A model generated the notes under the pieces. That model was not told the DNA's origin and made no database searches. It worked only from the letters and a program-made list of their open reading frames with translations. From Nitrosomonas sp. (GTDB taxonomy: Bacteria; Pseudomonadota; Gammaproteobacteria; Burkholderiales; Nitrosomonadaceae), in assembly GCA_019745325.1 (NCBI GenBank), contig JAIETK010000018.1:16388-80387 (forward strand): a stretch of DNA of 64,000 bases, in the 5' to 3' direction. Of this stretch, positions 42,720 through 51,681 are shown piece after piece (position 1 is the stretch's first letter; each line of letters starts with the position of its first letter). Position numbers and translations under genes: made by a program.

Positions 42720-44348
42720 ATGTCGAATCACGACGACAAAGCAGCAGGTAAGCCGGCAACGCCGCAACGGAATAATTACTTCTACGGTAAATTGCTGGAT
42801 GAAGCGAATTTGCGGAAAGAACAGGAATATTTCAATCAAAAACGCTGGCTGCTGAATCGCCTGGGGCTTGGCAGCGGTGTGATGTGCGGCTTGCAAGTGG
42901 TGAATCAGGACGATCAAGTCTGCATTACGCCAGGGGTGGCGATCGATGCATTGGGACACGAAATCGTAGTGCCCGCTGCGACGCTGATCAATCCCAGAAA
43001 AATCACCGACGACAACGGCAAACCCACCGGCGCGGAGATTACGGAAACAGGGTATCTCTGTTTGGTCTATCGCGAATGTTTGGTTGAACCGATTCCGGTG
43101 CTGGTAACCGATTGCGAGCATCCGAACGGTGCATTGCCTTCTATGATTCAAGAGTCCTATTGCTTTCTGGTCAAGGATGGAGCACCTCAAGCCCTGCCGT
43201 CAATACCTGACGAGGCGATATGCAACGCACTCAGTGAGCAAAATGCCGAAATAAAACGCAACAAAATTTGCGAAGCGCTACGGACCCGCGGTTGCGAAAT
43301 AAACCAGCAAGCCGGTGTGGTTCTGGCAACATTTTTCTTGAATGCAAACGGAAAAATCGAAATCAAGGACTGCGATGCCCGTCCCCAGGTTTACAGCAAT
43401 CCGCAATTGTTCGAGATGCTGATGTGTTTGTCCCAGGGCGGCGGAACCCAAGGACCGCAAGGCCCGAAAGGTGACAAGGGTGACAAAGGGGATAAAGGCG
43501 ATAAGGGAGAGAAAGGGGACAAAGGAGACAAGGGCGACCAAGGTCCTGAAGGTCAACAAGGAATTCAAGGAGTCGAAGGCCCACGAGGGAAAGATGGACT
43601 ACCGGGGAAAGGGTTAGATGATACGCTGACGAAGATTGTTGATATTAGTTGGCCGCATGATGGCGCAATGACCTGGTTAGATTTCTGGGAAAAGGGTTTC
43701 CTCTCCGTACGATTCAATAATCCCATCAATTCAAAACCAAGACTTAATCAAGGTTGGTTTGAAGTTTCACTAGAATTTAGTGGATTTAGGTGGATTAATG
43801 CCACTACGAATCCATATAAATATACATTACTCTTAAATCAACCAATTCAGTGGCCAGTAGGATCAATAATTACCCATAAGCTTGATACTCGAAACAACAT
43901 AAATTGGTTGAGTTCTGATACGGAAATGCAATACCGGATCAAACCTCCTGTACAAGGATCTTTAATCCTACCCTCCTTTTTGGTGAGTCTAGGAGCATTG
44001 TCTCTCGAAAATTTAAGCGTTGTAGTAAGAATAGTAATTAAATGTGATTTTATACAAGATTTGAATAGAAAGTGTGTTGATGGTGATTTCTTAAATGGAA
44101 CATTACCAACAGGAAATGGAATAGCCGGAGGTCGATTCGAAAGTTGGTTCGAACTTACTGAATATAATCAGTTTTTTGACTATCTTGGTAAAAATGGTTT
44201 ACTTAATGAGTTTTTCCCACCTTTTCTCGACCGTAGGATTTCTGAATCCGATCAATTTATTCCTCATAATTTAGATAAACACGAAGATAGTGCCCTGGAA
44301 GGTCTTTTTAAAGATCTCAAATCCCTTTTTAAATCAGGAGATAAGTAA
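42720..44348 (+). CDS. Putative tail fibre 2: shared anchor domain, collagen-like stalk, variable tip
   Basis: 542 residues, AAGGAGAG before the ATG. Anchor domain at about 15-110 (NNYFYGKLLDEANLRKEQEY, RLGLGSGVMCGLQVV, ITPGVAIDALGHEIVV), then a region with several cysteines, then a collagen-like stalk of about 18 Gly-X-Y triplets (residues 245-298, dominated by GDK), then an AT-rich tip (about 300-542) with no recognised family. Collagen-like segments trimerise and are known in phage fibres. It should be a long extended fibre. Confidence 0.75.
   Translation: MSNHDDKAAGKPATPQRNNYFYGKLLDEANLRKEQEYFNQKRWLLNRLGLGSGVMCGLQVVNQDDQVCITPGVAIDALGHEIVVPAATLINPRKITDDNGKPTGAEITETGYLCLVYRECLVEPIPVLVTDCEHPNGALPSMIQESYCFLVKDGAPQALPSIPDEAICNALSEQNAEIKRNKICEALRTRGCEINQQAGVVLATFFLNANGKIEIKDCDARPQVYSNPQLFEMLMCLSQGGGTQGPQGPKGDKGDKGDKGDKGEKGDKGDKGDQGPEGQQGIQGVEGPRGKDGLPGKGLDDTLTKIVDISWPHDGAMTWLDFWEKGFLSVRFNNPINSKPRLNQGWFEVSLEFSGFRWINATTNPYKYTLLLNQPIQWPVGSIITHKLDTRNNINWLSSDTEMQYRIKPPVQGSLILPSFLVSLGALSLENLSVVVRIVIKCDFIQDLNRKCVDGDFLNGTLPTGNGIAGGRFESWFELTEYNQFFDYLGKNGLLNEFFPPFLDRRISESDQFIPHNLDKHEDSALEGLFKDLKSLFKSGDK
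43452..43613 (+). repeat. Collagen-like Gly-X-Y coding repeat
   Basis: 54 codons, about 18 triplets: GPQ GPK, four GDK, GEK, two GDK, GDQ, GPE and so on to GKG. At DNA level it is near-identical nine-base units (GGNGAYAAR), prone to length change by slippage. Confidence 0.9.
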
Positions 44349-45065
44349 ATGAGTTGCAGTGAAAAGGTAATGAATGGCTCACTTGCCAAGCAACCCGAAC
44401 GCGCACGCTATTTCCCTCAGCAACTGGTTACTGCGGAACTGCTGACGTGTGAGCAGAATTATCACCGGGAGAAGCGCCGTCTGCACAACCGTCTTCTGCA
44501 TGGTTGGGGCATTATTTGCGGTTTGGAAGTGAAACCGCCGCCATCCGGTGCTGGCCTGGTCGTGACCGTTTGTCCAGGATATGCGTTAAATCCTGAAGGG
44601 GATGAAATTTATGTGCCAACGGAAGTTCGATTTGATCTGGCACGTTGTATCACTAACCCAAATGCCGATCATAGCAGTCCATGCGCATCGGCAGCACCAG
44701 GAACGGTTGATCCTTCCAAAGCTTTTTATCTTGCGATTCGCTACGATGAATGTGAATCACATCCGGTTCGAGTACCAGCCATAGGATGCGGCTGCGATGA
44801 GACAGGTTGCGAGTATTCGCGGACGCGCGAGGGTTTTGAATTGTTTTGCCTGGAAAATTTACCGGACTCCTATTCGATAGGTCCATTACCTCCTGTTATT
44901 GGTCCCGAAAGAGTGATTCCTTGTCCTGTTCCTGCCGATTTTTCCTGGTTGGTGTTGGCAACCGTGACTTTAAACAGCGATCGATCCGGCGTTGAAACCA
45001 TCGCTGGCGACAAACGACGGTTACTGAGCCCCCCACAGCCAATGGCTAGTGCAGCAACGACCTAA
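44349..45065 (+). CDS. Putative tail fibre 3: anchor domain without extended tip
   Basis: 238 residues; start one base after the previous stop, AGGAG nearby. Nearly the whole protein is the anchor domain: RYFPQQLVTAELLTCEQNYH, REKRRLHNRLLHGWGIICGL, VTVCPGYALNPEGDEIYV, ending in VLATVTLNSDRSG. Cysteine-rich (GCGCDETGCEYSRTREG). Either a short cap or adaptor for the other two fibres or a fibre that lost its tip. Last gene of the eCIS locus. Confidence 0.7.
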   Translation: MSCSEKVMNGSLAKQPERARYFPQQLVTAELLTCEQNYHREKRRLHNRLLHGWGIICGLEVKPPPSGAGLVVTVCPGYALNPEGDEIYVPTEVRFDLARCITNPNADHSSPCASAAPGTVDPSKAFYLAIRYDECESHPVRVPAIGCGCDETGCEYSRTREGFELFCLENLPDSYSIGPLPPVIGPERVIPCPVPADFSWLVLATVTLNSDRSGVETIAGDKRRLLSPPQPMASAATT

Positions 45066-45560
45066 AATTTGTTTGCCGATGGGAAAAAACAGTGATGAAG
45101 TTTTTTACAGAAGGGAAGATTTTGATCAGTATTATAAATTCGATTTACTCGGCATTGATGGGGTACGATTTGCGAGGTCTGAGGTAAATCGTTCACTAAA
45201 ACCCGCAACGAAAGAGAGCGCAAAGTAAAAGTGTGACGTATTCTGTACTGACCTGGTCAAGTAAAACCGGACAGCCCGGTTAAGTGATTTTTTCAATTTT
45301 TCAGTTTCCACTTCAGAGTGATTCACTTTTTATCTGCACTTGAAAGAAATCGAATTTCGCTTTAATCATCGCCGTGATAATCTCTAGCATCAGATTCTCA
45401 AATTATTACGTTTAAACCCGCTTTGACTTCCTAAGACCCAAATAAAAAAATGAATAAGACAGGTCGATGCAGACACAGCATTAATGGAATTAACTTCATA
45501 ATCCGGTTCCCGGCGCCTGGTGGATGACGACGATCACTGCAATCAGTTCAATTGCCCGGA
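45066..45560. other. Degenerate junction with possible IS end
   Basis: No gene supported. Around 45241-45285 the sequence CTGTACTGACCTGGTCAAGT then AAAACCGGACAG resembles the terminal repeat of IS3-type elements. The rest is stop-rich on both strands. Marks the boundary between the eCIS locus and the core genome. Confidence 0.35.
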
Positions 45561-46712
45561 TCATCCTTTTCTAAACGCTGCGAGTGCCTCGACATGCGCG
45601 GTGTGCGGGAATAGGTCGACGAGCTGGATGTCGTCGATGCTCCAGCCGTGCTGGCAAAAGAACCAGGCGTCGCGCGCGAAGGTTTCGGGGTTGCAGGAGA
45701 TGTAGTAAATCGCTTGCAAAGCTTTAAAACATTCAAAAAATCCCTGATGTTTTTTTAATCCGGCGCGCGGCGGGTCGAGTACCAGAATTTGCGTACCGTC
45801 GGCGTGTTGCTCCAAACTGCGCCAGATGCGCGGGTCGTACAGATCGGCGGTGCGGGGCTTCACATTGGGGAGTTGCCGGGCTTTCAGTTGCTCGATGGCG
45901 GCGGTGTCGGCTTCGTACGCCAGCACTTCCGTGCAGTTTGATGCGGCGATCACCGATGTGAAGTTGCCGGAGCCGCAGAACAATTCCACTGCTTTCGCCG
46001 GGCCCGGATAGGCGGCGAGTTTTTCCTTGAGCCAACTCTGCATCCATTCGCTTTGCGCGGTATTGCCTTGTTTGAACGGGCGTTTGCGGTCGATGGCGAT
46101 TTCCTGCGGCTGCATGCCGTCGTCCAGGTCGATAAAATGCCAAGGCTGCGCTCGGTTGTCCTGCCATTCGGGTTTCGGCAATTGTTGTTGCACCGTTTTC
46201 AGCAGCGCGCGGCAAGCGTCGTTGAGCACCAGGCAATCCTCGACCGGTGCGATCCGATGCGAATCTTCGGAGACGAAACCGAGCTGCACGCCGTCGGTTT
46301 TAATCTGGCAGCGGTTGCGGTAACCAAGCTGTTGCGGCGACGGACGGACATCGCTGATCGCGAGTTGACCGGTGTCAAAACCGACGCGCTGCATCGCATA
46401 AATGACGCGGTTGCGTTTTTGTTCGAGCTGGCTTGTATAATCGGCAATCATCCATGGACAGCCGGTGCAGGCGGTATCCTCCGGCGTGATATAGGGACAA
46501 GGCGGCGTTTGCCGCTGGGCTGACGGTTGCAGCAGCCGGATGAGCTTGGCGTAGGCGAATTTTTTATTGTTGAGCGGTTTGTCGAGCACCTCGAATTCGG
46601 CGTGATCGCCCGGCCAGGCGCCGTGGACGAAGTACGACAAGTTGTTTTGAGCGTTTTTGACCACGCCGAGGCCTTTTTGTGACAGATGTGTAATGGTGCC
46701 GGTAAATTTCAT
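45561..46712 (-). CDS. RNA (uracil-C5) methyltransferase, RlmD/RlmC type
   Basis: 383 residues from ATG 46712 (MKFTGTITHLSQKGLG); a longer frame begins at 46748 but overlaps msrB. N-terminal TRAM domain, [4Fe-4S] cysteines CPYI, CTGCPW and VEDC, SAM site VELFCGSGNFTSV, and catalytic YISCNPETFARD with DPPRAG. The family makes m5U in rRNA or tRNA; the Fe-S cluster points to 23S rRNA enzymes rather than TrmA, but the exact site cannot be told. Divergent from msrB. Confidence 0.85.
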   Translation of the reverse strand: MKFTGTITHLSQKGLGVVKNAQNNLSYFVHGAWPGDHAEFEVLDKPLNNKKFAYAKLIRLLQPSAQRQTPPCPYITPEDTACTGCPWMIADYTSQLEQKRNRVIYAMQRVGFDTGQLAISDVRPSPQQLGYRNRCQIKTDGVQLGFVSEDSHRIAPVEDCLVLNDACRALLKTVQQQLPKPEWQDNRAQPWHFIDLDDGMQPQEIAIDRKRPFKQGNTAQSEWMQSWLKEKLAAYPGPAKAVELFCGSGNFTSVIAASNCTEVLAYEADTAAIEQLKARQLPNVKPRTADLYDPRIWRSLEQHADGTQILVLDPPRAGLKKHQGFFECFKALQAIYYISCNPETFARDAWFFCQHGWSIDDIQLVDLFPHTAHVEALAAFRKG

Positions 46713-46747
46713 GATTAATTGGATGAGTAAGTAAAGGAAACAATGCA

Positions 46748-47218
<471 letters not shown>

Positions 47219-47226
47219 ACGATACG

Positions 47227-48648
47227 ATGAACGATCAGCATCCAGGACTCGAAGAATTCACCGGCGCGCAGCCGTTGCCGTCTTTTTGGCAAGCGGCCGC
47301 GTGTTTCGGCGGTGTGTTATTGCTGATCTCGCTCGGTTTGTTTGTGTTTCAGATCAGTTTGCACGCGCTGATTTTCCTGGCGCTGGTTTGGGCCGGTTTG
47401 CACACGCGCAGCCTGGGTTATTCGTTCGCCGCCATTCGCGGCATGATGAACGACGGCATCACTAAAGCGTTACCGGCGATTTACATTTTCATGCTGATCG
47501 GCATGGCGATCGCCAGTTTCATGCACAGCGGCACCATTGCGACTTTGTTGTATGTCGGACTGGATTGGCTTAGTCCCGGTATTTTCCTGGCGGCCGGGTT
47601 TGTATTGTGCAGCCTGATGTCGGTCGCGACCGGCACATCGTGGGGCACCACCGGCACCATCGGCGTGGTGCTGATCGGCATCGGCGATGCGATGGGGATT
47701 CCGCTGCCGCTGGTGGCGGGGATGATCGTCTCCGGCGCGACGTTCGGCGATAAGTTATCGCCGATATCGGATACCACCAACTTAGCGGCGATGAGCGCGG
47801 GCACGAATCTGTACCGGCATATCGGTTCGATGCTGTATACCACGCTGCCGACATTCATCATCGTGCTGATCGTTTTCATTCTGTGGGGTTGGCAATATGG
47901 CGAGAACCCCTTGCCCGGCAGGCATCTGGACGAAATCCGCGGCGCCTTGGCCGATTCTTACCGGCTGAACGGCTGGATCACGCTGTTGCCGCTGCTGCTG
48001 ATGTTCGGCATGAGCATCAAGCGCTACGCCGCCGAAGTCAGCATGTCGTGCAGCATTCTGCTGGCGCTGGCGATTGCCATCGGCTATCAGGGTAAGGACG
48101 CTGTCGACGCGATCAATGCGTTGTGGCTGAATCAACCGGGTAATACCGGCATCGCCAGCATCGATGAATTACTCGGACGCGGCGGATTGTACAGCATGGC
48201 GTGGACGCTGTTGCTGTCCGTCATGGCGCTGGCGCTCGGCGGCATTTTGCACCACGCCGGATTTCTGCGTGTGCTGCTGCTGCGTTTGATTGCTGCGATC
48301 CAGCGTGCCAGCACCTTGATCGCCACGACGATCCTCTCCGGCCTGGCCGGCAACCTGGCGATGGGCGAAGCGTACATCTCGATCATTCTGAACTGCCAAC
48401 TGTTCAAGGACGCTTACCGCGAAAAAGACCTGGACCCGGCAGTGTTGTCGCGTTCGGTCGAGGAAGGCTCGACCCTGACTACCGGCTTGATCCCGTGGAC
48501 TACCGCCGGTACTTTCTACGCCGCGACCTTGGGCGTGCCGACGCTGGACTACGCGCTGTATGCCTTGCTGAATCTATTGAATCCGCTGGTTTCCATCACC
48601 ATGGCGGTTCTGGGGATTGGGTTGTTGCGCATGCGACTTAAGCGCTAG
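47227..48648 (+). CDS. NhaC-family Na+/H+ antiporter
   Basis: 473 residues with about 11-12 membrane helices. Family features: GTSWGTTGTIGVVLIGIG, ATFGDKLSPISDTTNLAAMS, SVEEGSTLTTGLIPWTTAG. NhaC members exchange Na+ for H+ (some act on amino acids or malate). Short gap after msrB suggests one transcript. Substrate unconfirmed. Confidence 0.88.
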   Translation: MNDQHPGLEEFTGAQPLPSFWQAAACFGGVLLLISLGLFVFQISLHALIFLALVWAGLHTRSLGYSFAAIRGMMNDGITKALPAIYIFMLIGMAIASFMHSGTIATLLYVGLDWLSPGIFLAAGFVLCSLMSVATGTSWGTTGTIGVVLIGIGDAMGIPLPLVAGMIVSGATFGDKLSPISDTTNLAAMSAGTNLYRHIGSMLYTTLPTFIIVLIVFILWGWQYGENPLPGRHLDEIRGALADSYRLNGWITLLPLLLMFGMSIKRYAAEVSMSCSILLALAIAIGYQGKDAVDAINALWLNQPGNTGIASIDELLGRGGLYSMAWTLLLSVMALALGGILHHAGFLRVLLLRLIAAIQRASTLIATTILSGLAGNLAMGEAYISIILNCQLFKDAYREKDLDPAVLSRSVEEGSTLTTGLIPWTTAGTFYAATLGVPTLDYALYALLNLLNPLVSITMAVLGIGLLRMRLKR

Positions 48649-48968
48649 GGTTATTGATGCTTTTTCCTGTTGCGCGATCGGATGATAATCGATCGCAAAG
48701 AGCTGAAAAGAGTCAGGCCGCGGATAGAGAGTATGGTCGGAAAATTCTTTATTTTAGACCGGTTCCTCTTGTCCTGTTTAATCTGAGAACCTCATGAGAG
48801 TTGATATAAACATAGGCAGTATATTTGTTTGCTATACAGAAGCCGCAATAGGCTATTTCCACAATCAAGTTGTTGTGATAATTTAGCAGTGGTTAGACAT
48901 AGATTTTTAGTACTCAAGTAGAGAATTGATGCTAACCGCAACTTCTTAAAATTATTAAGGATAAGAAA
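48649..48968. other. Intergenic region before the first PEP-CTERM gene
   Basis: No gene. A seven-pair hairpin GCGATCG/CGATCGC (48674-48696) without a T-run follows the antiporter. The rest is AT-rich and should hold the promoter of the next gene; no clear -35/-10 pair is defensible. Confidence 0.4.
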
Positions 48969-49577
48969 ATGAATAAATTCACCCGTCAATTGAAACTTTC
49001 ACTTGCGGCATTGGCAGCATGCGGTATTGCAGGTTCGGCATCTGCGGCTGTCACGATCGACTTTGAAAGCACGCCTACCGGCACATACTCTGTGCTAACT
49101 TTTGGTTCCGTAAACATTACATTCCTTGCTGGTGACGGTACTTTTGGGGTAAGAAACGATACTCCGGATCTGCCAGTGAGCGGTCATACCCTTATCAGTT
49201 TTGAGACGAATCCTGGTCCGGGTTCGTTCCAAGCTACTTTTGCTGGGGGCGCGAGCAGTGTCAGCATCGATGTTTCCGACTATAGTCCATCTGATGATGA
49301 CGAGCCTTCCTTATATGCATACGACGCCGGCGGAACGTTATTGGATAGTGACAGCATCTACATACCTGACAGCGGCCCAGGCGGTACCTTGTCGGTATCG
49401 AGCTTAACTCCGATCGCTTATGTTCAATGGAACGAAGTCGGTTCCTTCGCGGGTGTGGTGTTTTGGGATAATCTGGTATATGCGCCGATTCCGGAACCTG
49501 AAACTTATGCTATGTTGCTGGCAGGTTTAGGTTTGCTGGGTTTCATGGCACGTCGCAGAAAAGATTCAGCCGTATAA
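48969..49577 (+). CDS. PEP-CTERM sorting-domain protein 1
   Basis: 202 residues. Signal peptide (KLSLAALAACGIAGSASA), a beta-rich extracellular domain with VTIDFESTPTGTYSVLTF, and a C-terminal sorting signal: PIPEPETYAMLLAGLGLLGF then MARRRKD. Such proteins are cut and anchored by exosortase and usually belong to biofilm or exopolysaccharide functions. Followed by a strong terminator. Confidence 0.92.
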   Translation: MNKFTRQLKLSLAALAACGIAGSASAAVTIDFESTPTGTYSVLTFGSVNITFLAGDGTFGVRNDTPDLPVSGHTLISFETNPGPGSFQATFAGGASSVSIDVSDYSPSDDDEPSLYAYDAGGTLLDSDSIYIPDSGPGGTLSVSSLTPIAYVQWNEVGSFAGVVFWDNLVYAPIPEPETYAMLLAGLGLLGFMARRRKDSAV

Positions 49578-49600
49578 TAATCATTGTTTTTTTCACCCGA

Positions 49601-49627
49601 AACGGGAGTTCATGCTCCCGTTTTTTT
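49601..49627 (+). terminator. Rho-independent terminator after PEP-CTERM gene 1
   Basis: Perfect eight-pair stem AACGGGAG/CTCCCGTT with loop TTCATG, followed by a T-run. Confidence 0.9.
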
Positions 49628-49688
49628 CACTTTTTGTGATAGCTTCAATGAGAGCTGCAATTAGTTTGGCTCAGAATTTATAATCTAA

Positions 49689-49827
49689 GAAACGCTGATT
49701 AATTGACTGCACGAGCGAATCACTTCGTTACGCGGTACTCGCATCCTCGCCTATCTTGTTGATATGTCGCGGTTGCTGCGTTCCGTACGCCTCGTGCTTC
49801 ATCTCGTTCGCCGAATTAATCAGTTTC
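49689..49827. repeat. MITE-like repeat element (about 139 bp)
   Basis: Terminal inverted repeats GAAACGCTGATTAATT and AATTAATCAGTTTC (10 perfect pairs CTGATTAATT/AATTAATCAG plus extension). The interior has no gene of its own. From memory, similar units occur in Nitrosomonas genomes; this needs a genome search. Confidence 0.55.
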
Positions 49828-49843
49828 CCTAAATAAACATTCA

Positions 49844-50263
49844 ATGGTGGCGACGATGCAAAATGGATTAGATCAACGCAATACATGGAAGAATCTGCTG
49901 ATCTGGATTTCCGCGCTGGGCGGCGGTTTTTTGTTGTCGTTTCTCGGTTTCGGTTTGCTGTGGAGCGGCATATCGTGGGCTGTCCAAATGATCCTGGCAT
50001 TGCTGTTTTTCACCGCATCGTCCTACGGACTTTCGCGCTGGAGTCAAGGTGCGCTCGTGCCCGAGATCTTGCTGGTGACCGGCGCTTTGCCGCTTGGGTT
50101 ACTGATGATGCAGTTCCGCGATACCAGCGGATCGCATTTGCTGCCGGTGCTGGTTGTGTTGAGCTGGCTGCTCGGGATCGCGGCCGGATATTTCTGGGGA
50201 AAATGGTCGCAAACTGCTCAAACCGCTGAAGCCCGCGTCTCGCAAGATAACGTTTCCTCTTGA
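49844..50263 (+). CDS. Hypothetical membrane protein
   Basis: 139 residues (ATG 49844; ATG 49856 also possible). Four predicted membrane helices: LLIWISALGGGFLLSFLGFG, ISWAVQMILALLFFTASSYG, ILLVTGALPLGLLMMQF, LLPVLVVLSWLLGIAAGYFW. No family recognised. Adjacent to, and overlapping at the stop, a methyltransferase-like membrane protein, suggesting co-expression. Confidence 0.65.
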   Translation: MVATMQNGLDQRNTWKNLLIWISALGGGFLLSFLGFGLLWSGISWAVQMILALLFFTASSYGLSRWSQGALVPEILLVTGALPLGLLMMQFRDTSGSHLLPVLVVLSWLLGIAAGYFWGKWSQTAQTAEARVSQDNVSS

Positions 50264-50271
50264 GAAACCCG

Positions 50272-50733
50272 ATGCATCGTCTTGAATTGAAAATTCCACC
50301 GGCTGCGGTGGTTTTGGTTTTTGTCGGCTTGATGTGGGTTTTTGCAGAACTGGCACCGTGGGCAGCTGTCACCATTCCGGGCAAGGAATGGATCGCATTG
50401 GCGCTTTGGCTGATCGGGATGATGCTGATTGCGAGTGGCATTGCGACATTTATTGCGGCACGGACGACCGCCAATCCATTCACGCCGGATCAATCGTCCT
50501 CGCTGGTCACGCACGGTGTTTACCGGTTCAGCCGAAACCCGATGTATGCCGGTTTCCTGTTGCTGCTGGCGGCATGGAATGTCTATTTGGAGAATGGCTT
50601 GCCGCTGCTGTTGTTGCCGTTGTTCGTGTGGTATCTGAACCGGTTTCAGATCATTCCGGAAGAAAAAGTGCTGTTGACGAAATTCGGCGAGGATTACGCT
50701 AACTATTTGAAGACCGTGCGCCGCTGGCTATGA
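50272..50733 (+). CDS. Isoprenylcysteine methyltransferase-like (PEMT/ICMT) membrane protein
   Basis: 153 residues from ATG 50272; a TTG at 50260 overlapping the previous stop is the alternative. Several membrane helices and the conserved C-terminal motif VTHGVYRFSRNPMYAGFLLL, followed by EEKVLLTKFGEDYANYLKTV, diagnostic of the ICMT/phospholipid-methyltransferase superfamily (SAM binding). Bacterial substrates are mostly unknown. Confidence 0.82.
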   Translation: MHRLELKIPPAAVVLVFVGLMWVFAELAPWAAVTIPGKEWIALALWLIGMMLIASGIATFIAARTTANPFTPDQSSSLVTHGVYRFSRNPMYAGFLLLLAAWNVYLENGLPLLLLPLFVWYLNRFQIIPEEKVLLTKFGEDYANYLKTVRRWL

Positions 50734-50938
50734 AAGCGTTGAATATGCTGCATAAAGCTTGATGCCGCCATCCGTCAAAATAACCCTTTATTCAGATAAT
50801 AACCGCAGGTAGGACAAAAATTATCTAAACCCTCGTGGCAGATCGTTCGAAATAGTCGTGCTGGTTTCTTACAGCAATGGGTAAAAGTAATGCGTTCATT
50901 GAATTACTTTTTTGACGAAACTTTTTCGGAGATTAAGC

Positions 50939-51553
50939 ATGAAGAAAATTTGCTATGCCACGATCGCCGCCGCGGGATTGCTGGTTTGCGCAAGCGCAGC
51001 CAATGCCGCGCTGGTGTTTGTGGAGACGGATACGGCAAAGCGGACCGAAGCGTTTAACGTTTCAGGATTCGCAACGCTGCCAACCGGTTCTACAGTGAGT
51101 ATAGGACATCTTGATTTCGCAGGTCCGGGATCGCAGATGGTGACTTATACTTACTTGGGACAGGAGTCCGGATTCAACGACAAGTTTTATGATCTGCTGG
51201 GCGGTCATCAGCTGCGGGAATCCGATCCGGTCGGAACATCGGTCAGTACGCTGGTCAGCACGATTGGAGCGCTGAGTTTCAAATTCGAAGGCGATGTCGG
51301 CAAATTTGCCGTCAACGGCGGCGATTGGGATAAAGGCACTTCGATCGGATTGATCGGCACCAACATGCTGGTCGGTTCGGTCGTATACGACTACGTGCTG
51401 GGCTATAACGACAGCGCCGGATCCAAGAAACTGGGCGATTGGGATGATTTCGTGATCGGTGTCAGCGCGGTTCCGGAACCTGAAACCTATGCGATGTTGA
51501 TCATCGGAGTCGGTTTAATAGGTTTCTCACTGCGTAAACAGCCAGTCAGATAA
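50939..51553 (+). CDS. PEP-CTERM sorting-domain protein 2
   Basis: 204 residues from ATG 50939 (GGAG nine bases upstream). Signal peptide YATIAAAGLLVCASAANA, a beta-sandwich with TYTYLGQESGFNDKFYD, and C-terminal AVPEPETYAMLIIGVGLIGF then SLRKQPVR. The globular part differs from protein 1. Cell-surface role by family. Confidence 0.92.
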   Translation: MKKICYATIAAAGLLVCASAANAALVFVETDTAKRTEAFNVSGFATLPTGSTVSIGHLDFAGPGSQMVTYTYLGQESGFNDKFYDLLGGHQLRESDPVGTSVSTLVSTIGALSFKFEGDVGKFAVNGGDWDKGTSIGLIGTNMLVGSVVYDYVLGYNDSAGSKKLGDWDDFVIGVSAVPEPETYAMLIIGVGLIGFSLRKQPVR

Positions 51554-51576
51554 AACCAACGTTTGAATTTCCTTTT

Positions 51577-51612
51577 AAATCCCCTGATTGGCTCGCCATT
51601 CCGGGGATTTTT
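51577..51612 (+). terminator. Terminator after PEP-CTERM gene 2
   Basis: Stem AAATCCCC (51577-51584) / GGGGATTT (51603-51610) with further T residues. Confidence 0.75.
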
Positions 51613-51681
51613 CATTAAAAACCGTGCCTTTTTACCGGCTTTGACTTCGCATCGATTTTCTCGAAAATATTGCTCAACGGC

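Noticed and set aside
43452-43613. CRISPR or tandem-repeat array
   Set aside because: The repeats are in-frame codons for Gly-X-Y triplets in an intact gene, with no spacers.
45132-45326. 64-codon minus-strand frame in the junction after the eCIS
   Set aside because: No ribosome site, no family features; it spans the possible IS end, so it is probably chance.
48674-48696. Terminator after the NhaC gene
   Set aside because: The hairpin is followed by AAAGAGC rather than a T-run, so I list it only as a hairpin within the intergenic entry.
49728-50000. 90-codon minus-strand frame overlapping the MITE-like element
   Set aside because: It is produced by the repeat interior and the antisense of the membrane-protein gene.
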